Positions 48,422-61,179 of a DNA stretch of 64,000 nucleotides are shown piece by piece; position 1 is the stretch's first letter, and every line of letters starts with the position of its first letter. This DNA comes from Sitta carolinensis (taxonomy: Eukaryota; Chordata; Aves; Passeriformes; Sittidae), in NCBI GenBank assembly GCA_032173965.1, contig CM063284.1:115914410-115978409 (forward strand), read 5' to 3'. Both the position numbers and the translations under genes were made by a program. The notes under the pieces are model-generated. The model was not told where the DNA came from, ran no database searches, and saw only the letters and a list, made by a program, of their open reading frames with translations.

Positions 48422-51107
48422 AAATGCTGGTTGCTCCCAGAATTTCCCTTAAGCTTTCCTTTTGTTCCTGATTTCTTTTTCTGTTGATTCTGCTTTTGAC
48501 ATGCAGTCTGAAAATCCATATTTTGACACTACTCCCTGGGAGAAAGCAATGAGTTGCTCATGAGAACTTACTTTTAATGGTGTTAATGTCATGAGAAAGC
48601 CAAGCATTACATTTATCAATGCTCTCCCCCAATGTAGTCCAGGAGAACGACGAAAGAATCAGAAAATCAAAGCAGCCAGTAAAAGCAACACAGAAAGACA
48701 CAGAGGAATCCTTTCTATTGGAAACTCTTGTTTAGCTGAAAATGGCAGGGTGTTTTTCAAGGCAGCATTAAAAAACTTACACTGGAAGCTTAGCAAAAGA
48801 GTGAGCATTGTGTGCAATAAGAAACTCAACTGTGAAGCCAAAACACACAGTTTTGTATTTCATGGTAGGAAACTCCACTTGCGTCAGTACTTATATTAAC
48901 TTATTCCTATGGTTGCAGCCCCACAGATGTGAAGGAGAACAATCCATTGTGAGGAGCTAGCATGGGTACAATTGGATTAAAACCATCAGAAGAACTAAAT
49001 AGCTACATGGCTTGCAGTAGCTGTCCTGTGTGCATGAAATAGCATCTTTGTAAAAGGGGGAAAGCAACTTGTGCTCATGAGCACATGGACTTTTGAAATG
49101 GGACTTTACCAAGAAATTGATTGTCTTGGAAGAAGACAAATATTCAGAGCAAAGTAAGGCAATGAAGAACAAGGAGAACAGCAAAGCTTTGATGGTTAAT
49201 GCCAACACCATCAAACATTAAGAGATAACAGTCACTCATACGTGCTTATTTGCCCTGACATTCTCAGAGGTTTCCAATGACTCTCACTCATACAGAAGAA
49301 CTACTGGAAGACACACAGAGCCTTTATAAATTCTTAGGCCTATTTTAAATTATTATTCTAAGTCATGACAATGACAATTGCAGGAGACTGTAAAGAAGGT
49401 GTACTGTAGTTTTTCCTTTTGTCAGAGTACCAGGAAACTGTTCTTTGTGCTGTGAACAGACCAGTGTAAACACACACAGGCCCATTGCAGCGATTATAAA
49501 AGCAGAAGTCAGAATAAACCTAGCAGTACAATTCTACTTGCTCAGATTACCTTGGCAATGTTTTCAAAATATTTTTTGCTTACTCTTTGCATACTGGAGA
49601 GGAAAAATGATGTTAAGGGGCCATTTTTACATCACTAACATATTCCACAGGAAACGTGTGGATCCCAGCTGAATACTAAAACATCATTAGATTTACTTTT
49701 TTCTTCTGTGTGTTATGGATATGCTATTTCAGACTTATGTTTCTGTGCCACTTCCTCAGTTGGTGTCAAAATCTCCACAAATTAGCTATGGCAATGCATG
49801 CATTCAACATAGAAAATCCTCAGTTATATATTGGGTTCAGTATTATAGTGGTAGATTTCTCACTTGAAATTTGAAAAAGGATTGCTTTAACTTTGGCAGA
49901 AAATTTCCTTTAGGTAACTAATGATGAAGTTATTAACAGGATAAGCGATAGCTTTACAGGGATTATTTGTACTAATAATTGGTGTTTTTCAACCTAAATT
50001 ATTATATGATCCTAATTGTGTCACAGAACAACATGGCATAAAGTTGGGATATTGGTGTGCAATTTCCCATAATACTCTGATAAAAGTGATGTTGGCAAGG
50101 TAAACAAAGGTTTAAAGGTTTTTCTTCAGTAAACCACAGATGGACTTCATCTAGAACACAGGCATTGAAATCTGCACTAAATGCTGAGTTGTTGTTCCCA
50201 AGGGAATCTGGAAAATTGCTACTATTTCAGTATGAACCAAACCTTTTTAAAGAAACCTAAAAAATATTGAAAACCTACAATATTAAATATTAGCTATGAT
50301 TATGATAATAGAATTAACTGAGATTGTTTAATCTGAAAGTCACCAAGGCAGGATGTGTTAAACCAACATAGTGAAAATAAGAATTGTCTAAATTTTCATT
50401 TTAAAATCAAAGCCAAATGATGGAGATGGACAGTAAAAAGGTAATAGTAGTGAAAAGCGAATACTACTGAAAAGACGTTTGGTGTTTCGATATTATGTCA
50501 CTACATATAATAAATTGTTGAGCACCATGAGAGAATGGTACAGAAACAGTTGTCATAAAATTGTTATTTTCCACTTGACACAACCACCTGGTTACATATT
50601 GGGCATTTAATCCAACATGGCTTTCCAGAAGAAATACGTTTTCCTCATCTAGCCAAAAGTTTGGGTTAGCTGCTGGGAGTACCAGGTGGCTGAAGTGATA
50701 AACAAAAAGAAGTGAAATGTTCACAGTACTTATTTCTGGGTTTATGAAGTCATTCTATATCTTTATGCCTTAGTTTTCCTCCATGTGTAATGGAGTAATA
50801 TAATCACATCTGCCCTTTTCCAAGCATATTAAACCAATTCGTATGTTTTTGAGCACTGGTGCCCAGCCTTTCACAGACTAAAATCCTCTGAGAATTTCCT
50901 TTCAAGCAGCAAATATAAAATATGCTCTTCTTACTGGCCAAATGTCTAAGCAGCGTGGTGATTTGATTCTTTGCAGCTATTAGTACTGATACAGGAAGAG
51001 GAGAATGGAGTTTTTGAAAGTGTCATTGAGCTCCAGGCCTTGCAAATCTGTACTAAGCATCAGAATCGAGCACCAAGCATGGAACTCAACACAACTAGAA
51101 ATCGTAT

Positions 51108-51144
51108 AATCATAGAATATCTCAAGTTGGAAGGCACCCATAAA
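51108..51144 (-). mobile_element. CR1 LINE (or SINE) 3' tail remnant
   Basis: The plus strand reads AATCATAGAATATCTCAAG followed by TTGGAAGGCACCCATAA. This is the reverse complement of an avian CR1 3' end. Only about 37 bases are recognisable. The sequence to the right (up to about 51200) shows no clear tRNA boxes, so CR1 is preferred over a SINE. Confidence 0.75.
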
Positions 51145-52544
51145 TCGTGTCACAGGCATGATGTGAACATAGGACAGACTGTGTCTGATTGTCTACACAA
51201 AACCTTTTAGCTGAATATGTGACCTGCAGTAGCTAGTCTCACTCATGGTGTAACTTGAGAATATAAAGCCTTGTTGCCTTGTTAGTACTTGTGTAGAGCT
51301 TAATGTTATTTTTCAGTCTTAGCAGATCTGGACTAACGCATTATTATATATATATATATATTATATTATATATATATATATATTATATATATATATATGT
51401 AATATAAATCTGATTTTTTTAGCATCTAATTTTTTAAATGTTGTTAATTTTTGAATGTTTCTGGTCACTAAAACAGGTGAGGACAAAGCTTCTTCTAACC
51501 AAACAAAAATTTTAACTATTAGACTGGCAACTAACATGGGTTTTTTACAGTTCTGTTGGAAGAAAGAGCCTTGAATTCTGAAGGAAATAATTTTTTTTTT
51601 TATTTTTTCATCCACTTTCCTGTAACTTTTATTGGATTATGCATGCATCTTCCTAACTTCTTACTTTTATTATTACATCTGGCATTCAACCTTTTTGTAG
51701 GTCTATAAGGAAGATCTTTGCCTGGAATTTCCTAGATGGCTCAATTACAGGCACGTGTAAATGGCAGGGGACACATGAAGTCACCCTTGGGTGTTAGGTA
51801 CCCTTATTTGAAAAATATTATAGGCAGCCAAAATCCCCAAAATTTAATAAACAGAAGTATTGCTCTTCTGAGCTGGTTACCACAATGTTACTATATATGT
51901 AGGAAGTGTATGTGTCGTACTTGGGAACTGCTACAGGAGTGGACAAGCAGACACGGTTTTATTTCTCAAAATTAAACTAAACACAGGACCCTGGTGCCAA
52001 TTTTAATTTTTTTTTCCTCTTCATATATGATTATTTTGAGTGTATTGATAACTCTAAAAAAGTGAAAATGTGCTGAAAAATCATTTGCAGTGCTGTCAGC
52101 TTAAAAATAATTATCAGGTTTGGAATGTGGAAATATTTTCAGTTGATTCAGAGTTAATGCAGCTGCCAGGGCACAACATAGCCGTTGTGTGCCAAAAACT
52201 GCCTCCCCCTCTATGGCTCTGTGGCCTGGGCTGTACCTACAGTAAGGGCACCATCAGTAAAAGCTAATGAGAGACAGCAGTAACCCTTTGTCTTCCCTGA
52301 GGAGACAGGTGGGTAAGATACAAGTCACAATTTCCCTGTAAGAAAACACTTACAGTTTGTTTCACTTTGGGCAAAATAGATCTTTTATTGTGGCAAATAT
52401 TTTTTTACAGAAATTCCAAGTTCCACAGGCTACTTTGAGAGAGGATTTCCATCCAGCTTCACTAGGATGAAAGTTTTCCCCTGGTGAACCAGTATGTGTA
52501 AGGACAATAGTCTGAGTGGGAATCACTGTAAAAATCCAACCATG
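51145..52544. other. non-coding stretch with a (TA)n tract
   Basis: Unique AT-rich DNA flanking the (TA)n tract at 51341-51404. No gene recognised. Confidence 0.6.
51341..51404 (+). repeat. compound (TA)n microsatellite
   Basis: Three blocks of alternating TA are separated by TATTATAT-like slips, giving about 64 bases of pure A/T that can extrude as a cruciform. Confidence 0.93.
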
Positions 52545-52694
52545 CATAGAATCCTACAATCATTAAGATGGAAAAGACTTCCAAGATCATAAAATCCGGC
52601 TATTAACCCAGTGCCACCATGTTCACCACTACACCGTGCCCCCAAGGGTCATAGCCACACACCTTTTGACCACTTCCAGGGATGGTGATTCCAT
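52545..52694 (-). mobile_element. CR1 LINE 3' fragment, about 150 bp
   Basis: Plus-strand CATAGAATCCTACAATCATT, AAGATGGAAAAGACTTCCAA, ACCCAGTGCCACCATGTTCA and ACCACTTCCAGGGATGGTGA are the reverse complement of a CR1 3' region. They correspond to the sense phrases for 'dispute of the two CR1 tail types' only in part: the AAAAGACTTCCAAGATCAT tail differs from the GGGACCCACAAGG tail at 26661 and 36313, so a different CR1 subfamily is implied. The homology stops at about 52694, marking 5' truncation. Confidence 0.88.
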
Positions 52695-53454
52695 GAAGGG
52701 ACACCTAAGCTGCAAATGGGGCCCTCATGAGGCAGTGCTGGTATGTCAGCCAGCTGGTCACTATGGTGTGCTGCACCTCCATGCAGTAAGAGACAGACAT
52801 AAGGTTCTTCATTTCCAAGGTGAGATATAATGATCAGAAAGGGGAGAGCAAGATGTTCTCAGCAGCTGTATAGGACTGGAAAAAACCCACTACAGAAGCA
52901 GCAGAAGGTGATAGTAGAGTCCCTGCTGGTGACACCGTGGGGCCAGTTCAACTTATCAGGCAGGCAGTGCTAAGGAAGTGGCAGCCTTCTTCCCTCTCAC
53001 ACATTAGTGAAGCTGAAGTAGCAGCTTTCATTCCTCCCTCTGTGACTCGGCAAGCTGGCATTACAGCTGATGAAAACTGAACCAGGTCCTGGGGATGTGA
53101 TGAGAATTGACTGCACACTTGTTAGTGTTTGTGCCTTGCTGCTTGGATACTTTTATTGATGAAGTGAAGTACTGCATACTATTAAATTATCATTTCATGC
53201 TACTTATGATAATAGGCAGAAGAGCATGGCAGATTATTATTACTTTCATTTGTAACTGATTAATGTGTATTGTTGATAGCATGCATTTCTTTCTTAAGGA
53301 GGATGGAGAGGTGTGAGATTTCAATTTGAAAGATTTCGTTATGTTCCTTTATAGAGTTAGATTCTGTAAAAGGAAAAAGGAGGAAAACAGAGGAAAGAGG
53401 ACAGAGTGAAAGGACAGGGATAGCTGTGTTAAACAAGCTGAGATGATGTTGTAA

Positions 53455-53760
53455 TAATAACTTTTCTGTCTCTATGCATATGGTGCTGAGCAGAATGCAT
53501 TGATTCTCCTTTACAGTTATGTCTTTATGTGTGCAGTCCCCCTACAGTTAATAATCTATTGTACCTGCTCTTCAAGACACCTTGCTATTGAATGAATTAC
53601 TAAATAGCACAATGTGTAGCCATTTAATGAGGCTGAGTAATTCTATTATCACTTCATACTATTTATTCACCAGCTGCATATTTTCCACCTCCACCACAGA
53701 TAAAGTTAACAAATTTAATTCTGCCATCAGTTTGATAATCCTGTCATCTGTGTGTGTGTG
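53455..53760. promoter_or_regulatory. possible conserved non-coding element
   Basis: Non-repetitive sequence with many clustered homeodomain-type cores (TTAATAATC, AATGAATTACTAAAT, CATTTAATGAGG), a GATAA site, and no open frame of note. It ends in a short (GT)n at about 53751-53760. The texture fits a developmental enhancer, but this is judged by eye only. Confidence 0.25.
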
Positions 53761-56700
53761 ACATGCATGTGCTGGAGATCCACCATCCTGTGGTTTGCCT
53801 ATGTCCTATTGTACTTGAGGTAAATCAGAAGACAAAATAATTACTATAGGAGTGATACACAGAATAGTCATAAAATTTCATTTTGATTGCCATGATATTG
53901 ATTTTCACAAAGAGTGAAAGGAGTGTATCTCCTTTTGACCACATGCTGAGAGAAAGTTAGGGCCTGCTGTACACAAGGTGAAGACTATTGTGTCATGGTG
54001 GAAAGGAAAGTGAGAAGACAGACCAGGTAATTTTCATGGGCACTGCAGCTGTGCTGCAGATCCACACTGAATGACCCTGCTGATTGTTGAAACTAGTATG
54101 TTACACCAAATGAAACATATAAATCCTTTTTGCTGCCTTTCACACTCTGAGTCCTTCCAGTGTCATTATTCCCCACCAGCCATTGAAATTCGAATTCCAA
54201 AACTGAATTAATTAATTTTTTTGCATTGTGTTGAATAACTATGGCAGACATATTCAACTGTCACATGAATAGCATTAACACACATGTGACCTCATGAACA
54301 GGAGCACAATGTTATCCTCATATATGGACTGAATACACATGATGAAAGAGGAAAGCTGAAGGTCTGTTGAGGATGAAAATGAGAATGGCAATCTCATAGT
54401 CTCTCTAGACTTAGCATGGAGATCTCTGCTAACTACCAAAGTGTTGCTCAAGGCAACTGAATTTAGTAAACCAGAGCAAGATAAAAAATTAAGATAAAAT
54501 ATAAATTACTGTTGAGGGTATTTTTATGGCGTTTCACTGAACTGGCCCTTTGACATCAGATTTTCATAGTGGGAACAAAGGATACTGTAAGTGGACAGAA
54601 AAGTACGAAATTATACTTAATTTGTGCAAGTGGCAGAGAAAAAAATTATATAAATGCCTGTTATTGGCTCTGTTACAATTCAGACTTCTGCTATTGATTT
54701 GCCCTTCTAGCCATAGCTTTAATACAAGTTGCTCATCACATAGATATGGTACTGTCCCTTATCTCCTTCCCTGAATGGATTGAGTTTGGCTGCCAAAAAA
54801 TTGCGGTATGTAGTTGTAGACAGTAGTCTTAAGATTTACTTAGGGTTTTGCTCAATAGGATGCAACCCTGGCATCCTTTGACCTCTGCCACACATTAATG
54901 AGCACAGATTGTATTCCTGAAGTCTGTTACAAAATGCGGGACTCAGTTGTTTCAGGCCCACAGAACAGTGCTGATGGACCAGAGTTTAAAACTTATTCCC
55001 CTCCCTGCCAAAAAAATGTACACAAACCTAAAAACATCGCTTATGACATCCAGATTAATGCCAGTCCCATTCAGATACACTCTGTTGTTCAATGATAACT
55101 AAAAATCAGGGGCACCGAAGCTTTAGAAATATCATTGAAAAGTATCCTTCTGCTTTAGCTAACTGAAAAGTTACACTGAAGCAAAAAACCAAAAACCCTG
55201 CAAATCCAATGTGGGTGCCTTTTTTCTCTTCTACTTCTCAGTCTTTCGCTTGATCTTACAGTTTCCAGTTTGTTTGGCTACTCTTCAAATTTAAATGAGA
55301 TTTGAGCTCAAAAATCATCCCACTCTATCTCTTCTCTCGCTGTCTGTCCCTGAGAGACATATTCTCCTTTCCAGTGTGTGAGAAGCCAAGAGCTGGATCC
55401 CTTCATAACTCAAGGAGCAGGTCAGAGCTGCCCATGGAGGAGCTGCCATGCTTGGCTGCAGCAGTAGGGATGGAACGGATGGAAACAATCCTTTGAAATA
55501 TGAGTCTCTACCAGGGAGCACATTCCTAACAGCAAAGCACCAGGTCCAGCTGGATGTCAGACCCTAGAGCATGGTGGCACTTGGTACTGTAGAGCAAAAG
55601 AGATTTCTGTTATAGTGCTGTAGATGAATGACAGGCCTGTATACTAGAGGGGAATATACAAGGGCTTGCTCTGTCTTGTAAAACCTTCATTAACTAGTCT
55701 GTGTTAATCTAGTCCTCCTGATAACAGAGTTGTCTGTTCCCCACAGAAGGATTTGGAGAATTTGGTCTTCCCTCCAGCATGACCATCCCACATTCACTCA
55801 AGTAGAAACTCTCATGATTTAGTGGCCTTCTTTATTCTCTGACCTAGCATAACTCAGGCACAGGCATGGAAAGATTAGTGCTCCATGTCACCATTTTGGT
55901 TGAATTTAAAAGGATTCATGTATTGTCCTACGAGAAATTTTGGAAGTCAAGAAGTAGATGCTGTTCTTTCCCTCTCCTAACACCCACAGCAATTATTTTA
56001 TCGAGTCTGCTTATTTGTGACAAACTTCTAGCAGTCCATAAACCATTGCAGCTAAATCCTAATTTAGCATATTCATGCTACTTTTACACTGCACCTATTA
56101 ATGTTTTGGAAATAAAAGTAGGAAATTATATTGTGGAGGAAAGAAATGGAGCATAACAAACCTAATACTGCCAAAGAGTTTAATATTATTTATGCAAGTG
56201 GCTAACCTCAGTTCCTGTTAGTGGTTTTACCATTTTGGTTCCCTCATGCAAAAAAAACACCCCTAGAAAAACAATCCTGGCACTGTATGAAACCATGGAC
56301 CAAATGTTTCAGTACCACAAATCAAGTGAAAATACACCAAGAAAAAAAATTTGCTTGGTCAAATTATAGGCATATGGACATAAGCAGTCAAACTGTATAT
56401 TCTGACACCTGTCCAGTTACACCATTTTCAAAGAAATTAATCCAGATTTAGTGACTTACACAAAATTGCACATAATTTTAGACACAATATTAATATTTTT
56501 TGGTCTTTCTGAGTTATGAATTAATTTCAATTTAGGAGCAAATTAAAAGTAAATTTTAAAACTTTTTTTTTTCCTTCTCTCAAATGCTACTCATCCAACT
56601 ATAACCGTCCTTAGAAAAATAAACTAGTCATTGTGAAGGACTGAAAAAGACTCTTGACTACTCCTTAACTAGAAAGAGGATGGTGTAAAGAAGTTAAAAA

Positions 56701-57529
56701 GGAACAACTTCTAGACTGAGTCAGAGATCAGGAGGACTCTGTGAAAAACTGTTTCTCACCATGGTAACTTTGAGAAAATTGCACTAAAAGAAGAACACAT
56801 GGTTTTCCTTTAAGCTAAAGAGACAATTATCATGTCTCTCTTGTTTAAATTAAGTGAAAATCTGAGATATGTGCAGCATAAATGAGGAAAGCATATGGCC
56901 CTTGCTTGGTAATTTAAAGGGTAATTTGGTTAAGAAATTGAGAGTAGTTCAGACCAGAGTACTATTATGTAATATCAATGCAAAGCAGAAGCTTCCCAGA
57001 TAATCAGGTCCTATTTTTCTGACACATTTTTATACTTCATGATTCATTTCCCTTATTTCTCACACTTCTTATTTGTGGTTTTAAAGTATGTTCAACTTTT
57101 TTAACACAGGAAAAAGTGCTTTATTAAAAAAAAAATAAAAAAACTAAAAGCTGTTACAAATGAAAGATAGGGAAGGTTTTTCTCTTCAGTTTTGATCAAG
57201 CAAGGAAGAAATAGTCATCCTATTCTGAAACATATTTTCAGTTTTACTATTTTATAAATACCCACAAGAGAAAAAACTTTCACAACATAGCATTTTTGCC
57301 TGTGAAAAGCTAGAGTTGGAGCCCTTCCACAAGAGTCAATAAGAATGCACTAAGATTTCTTAAAAATCTTCTGCAAAATGGGCAGAGCAAGGACTTTTTG
57401 GTAATAAGTTAAAAAATGTGCAAGTTGATTCTATTCTGGGCCTGCTTTCTCTAAGTGTTTAAGCAGAAATATATACTTGACTTCCCACTAAAAATTTAGT
57501 TAAAACTCCTAAGAATCTGTATGTTTCCC

Positions 57530-57990
57530 CATGAGCAATTGTTTAAATTAATAACACTTTGACCTCAGATATAGCCACAGTTCACCCACAAAGCTGTGAC
57601 TTTCTGACTTGGGCCAGTTTAATTTGCATTTTATTTCTCATTATATGCTTACGACCAGTATAAGCAAAAGGAAATTAATGTCTATTGGTGGTGTAGACAT
57701 AATGATATGCATCTGATTCCACAAAATCTCTAATTACTTGCCTAGCTGCAAGATCCTAAGTATTTCTAAGAGAATCACATGTATAAATATTGAATTCAGT
57801 CAGGAACCTTGTATCACCTAAAAGTTCTTTGTACACTGCTAGGTAATCCATTATTTAGTAAATGATACGAGCGTGAGCTTAAATATTTCTCGTTGTGCAA
57901 AATTGTGCAAACATAATTTAAGAACATATGTTAGTGACTTACTGAATTTAGGCCTAAAATTTGCAGGTTTATGCAAGGATTATTGACTTC
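57530..57990. promoter_or_regulatory. possible conserved non-coding element
   Basis: A long unique stretch rich in ATTTGCAT (octamer-like, about 57623), ATTAATG, TGATATGCAT and TAATTACTTG-type cores. The TTGTGCAAAATTGTGCAAAC direct repeat of a C/EBP-like TTGTGCAA half-site is at about 57893-57912. No coding frame or repeat is visible. The regulatory assignment is inference from motif content. Confidence 0.25.
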
Positions 57991-60893
57991 TGACATCTAT
58001 TCTGCAGCCTTCAGAGAAAGCCAAAGCTTTATGAAAGCTGAATTTATGCTTCACTGATGTGACTAGGCACTTCTAGGGAAATCAGTGATTTCACTTCAGT
58101 GATATGCCGCCATTAAGTCAGAATCAACCCAAAAGGATTTTTGAGAGTCATGTATGTATATGCATATGGACATGCAGAGAAGCAAATATCTAAGGTAGGA
58201 ACCCCACAAGATATTCCCTTTAGGGGAATAGTTCCTGAACGGAAATAGGAAGAATATTTTCCATATGCGGATATAATGCAAATTCTCTTCCATTTTTTAA
58301 GGGCAAACAAAGGGTTAATTTTATTACTTGAGAAATAAAACCATCCAGAGTTTTTTCACTGCAAAAATTGTAAGCTAGTTAAGAGTTAAAAGGCATGGAT
58401 CGTAACCTTTGAAACTTTCCCCAAAGCTGCACAACTACTGATGGGGTGACATGAAAAGCCATTTCCCTTATAATGAGATACCAAGCGGATCTGTCTTCTT
58501 TTAAAACCTGGCATTTAAAAATACATTTACCTCTATTATGTACTGGCCTAACCTGCACAGGCTATTTCTTGTGACATATTACCAGAGCAGATGTTTTAGA
58601 CAACCTGCTGGCATAACTGCAAAGAATGAACAATGTTTTTTGTTTTTCTTTTTTAATTTTGACAAAATCTCGCAAAAGTTTATTTTCCAGTATTTTAACA
58701 CAGGTTTATCCAAGGATTTCTTATGTAAATTGCCTATTATTTTTCCCCTACTGTGCAACTGAGTAGTGTAATATGAAGATATGGGAAAAAATGGACACCC
58801 TGATGACTTTTTTTCACAGGACATCTGCTCACCTTACCCAGATCTTTTGCAGCCAATTTGTTTAAGACCATATGGATGAGATCAAATTGAAGAGAACTGG
58901 GGGGAGGGGACAATGCAGAGGAAAAAACAGGGGCTAGAAAGGAAGAATAAAGGAAAAGATAAGATATAGATGAGTTTGAGAAAATAATTTTTAAAGAGAA
59001 AAGACCACCCCGTGCCCAATCCCCCACTGAGAAAAACATTGCCTACAGAAAATAGGAAAAAGTAAGTTATGTTGTTATAATTTTTAGTTACTGCATATCA
59101 GCTCTAGGTTAAAACTTCATGTTATTACTGAATAACAAGATACTTTGTTCAGAGTAGCTATTGCAGTCTTTCTACTGTCATGACCTTTCCTATAGTTTAA
59201 TAACAGGATCTCAAACTGAATCTGTTTAATATTTCATTAAATTGTTTAAAATATAAATACAGAGCATTATGCTACAGAATATATTTGTACTTTTTACCAA
59301 GAGATGGTATATTTCTGTATTCATGAAGAAATGACCTTCAGGATTTGGAAGAAGGTCTTCTCTGTTTCATAGCTCCCTATTCCATTTTATTAGGTTTTTT
59401 TTCAGGCTGTACAGAAATATGAAATTCATCTCATCATCTCTAACAAATGTATGATCAATCAGGGAGATGCAAAATCATCTAATGTTTATATTAGGTTCCT
59501 GGCACAAGCAATCACCCTAATGACTCAGTAATGCCACAGTAAGCTGTGCATATGCTCAAGTATTTTCATTTGTGTTTCTGATATTTATCTTTACCTGGTT
59601 ATGGACCCAATCCTTGGGATAGTTATACAGGTTCTTAAACTGAAACAACTTGGAATTCTGTGGCCAGCTTGCAAACTTAAAGTTAAGTATGTGCTTCACT
59701 GTTTATATAACAAGAGCATGCCTTTGTTTAAGATATATGATAGATATAAGAGCTGTGTAAAAGAAAAAGAGTCAAGCAATATTTTGACAGAAGAGGAAGG
59801 GTTTACCGGGTATGAATAATGAAAAAATCAATGCAGAGGTTTCAGATTCCCTTTGGAGTCATACCCGTTTCTTGGTAGGGCATGAAAACTTATTTTAATG
59901 TTATTTTGCAGATAATTATGGAGTGCAAAGATGTGTTACATCAGTTTGCATTTGTTTTTTTGTTAAAACTGATCTAACAGTTAACTGTGCAGCAGCCCTG
60001 TGTTCAGCTGCAGTAATGTCTTTGTGTGTCTAATGCCTGAAATACAGCTCTTGGGTTTTGAAGGAAGTAGAGTTCTCAAAGGAGAAACTACCTAGCAAAG
60101 CGTTCAGCTTTATTACATAAGCACACTCTTGCCACTATCAGTTGTCACCTATTTCATCAGCTGGACAACTGGAAAATATAGACATGAAAGATTGGCCAAA
60201 AGACCTACCCAATATACTGCATAATTATATAAATCCACTGGAAGATTTCTCATAAATAAGTGTGGTGGTGTCCTGGCCTACTAAGCAAGATGGGTAAGGA
60301 ACAGTGTTTCCATTTGCATAATTTGCTGATCTCATTTTTTGATTAATGCCACTTTAGGAAGAAAAGCAGAAGAATGGACAAAGTGATGTTTCAGGCTTCT
60401 CACTTTTTTACTTATTTCAACTGTTTTCCAGCCATTTTCACTGATTTGTGTTTTCGTTTATTAAAATCATCAGAAAGCAGAGGGAAATATTTCCAATGCA
60501 GGTCTGCTCCTTTGCGAAAATTACTGAACGCATGGCTTTTGACAAAGAAAAATTCCTTTTCCAGGTTTTGTGTTCAGGCGTCTTTTGGCCAATACCTTCT
60601 TTTTTATTGGAAGTTCAGTGGTATTACATCATCTACATTGGGACTGGCTCAGACCAAACTTCCACAGACTTCAGCAGCAGCACCAGCTTAAGACCTTTCT
60701 GTCTATGTTTGCCCTCCTGCCTCTCATCTGCTGTTCCTGCACTGCCCCCTCTCTAAGGGGAGCATAGCTGGGAGGTCATATGGTGAGATCATCACATGAT
60801 GAGAAAGGTCAAAAATAACCTTTTAATTTTAATATACACCAGTTCGCTGGTCTCTGGTTTGCTGTGGAAAATCTTGAGATGAGGGGCTGTATC

Positions 60894-61179
60894 TTCTCCC
60901 AGGTATAAGCAATAGGACCAAAGGAAAAGGTTTCAAGTTGCTCCAGAGGAGATTTAGATTGCATAGCAGTAAAGATTTCTTCCCCAAAAGGGTTTTTAAG
61001 GATTGTAATAGGCTTCCCAGGGAAAGTGTTGAGTCGCTGTCCCTGGAGGTATTTAAAAGGCCTGTAGATGTGGCACTTAAGGATGTGTTTAGTGATGGAC
61101 ATCGCAGTGTTAGGTTAATGCTTGGACTCTATCATCTTACAGGTCTTTTCCAACCCAAGTGATTCTATGATTCAATGAA
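60894..61179 (+). mobile_element. CR1 LINE 3' fragment, sense strand
   Basis: The order CCCAGGTATAAGCAATAGGA, TTTCAAGTTGCTCCAGAGGA, GATTTAGATTGCATAGC, CCCTGGAGGTATTTAAAAGG, GTAGATGTGGCACTTAAGGA and GGTCTTTTCCAACCCAAGTG matches the 3' region of avian CR1. It ends in two octamer units, GATTCTAT and GATTCAAT. The characteristic octamer end shows this is a true 3' terminus. It is 5'-truncated and about 285 bp long. The short open frames within it are untranslated-region sequence. The fragment is well preserved compared with the copy at 7173. Confidence 0.93.

Larger units (their letters stand above)
46670..51107. other. non-coding stretch, no gene recognised
   Basis: AT-rich unique DNA with open frames up to 110 codons and no domains. 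A 15-bp duplication (ATACATTTAAATACT) lies at 46729-46743 and 46751-46765, just right of the hAT-like element. A (TTTG/TTTA) tract is at 48386-48421. Confidence 0.65.
52695..60893. other. non-coding stretch, no gene recognised
   Basis: A GC-richer patch at 52700-53090 directly right of the CR1 fragment is unclassified. Beyond it lies unique AT-rich DNA with open frames below 105 codons. Two blocks (53455-53760 and 57530-57990) have the texture of conserved non-coding DNA. Pure A runs occur at about 57124-57142. No repeat I can name is present. Confidence 0.6.

Noticed and set aside
50971..51210. Acceptor-like TTTGATTCTTTGCAG followed by an 80-codon open frame, as a possible exon with exonised CR1 tail
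   Set aside because: About 37 bases are CR1 tail, no donor is visible before the stop, and the protein is unrecognised. Too weak to list as an exon.
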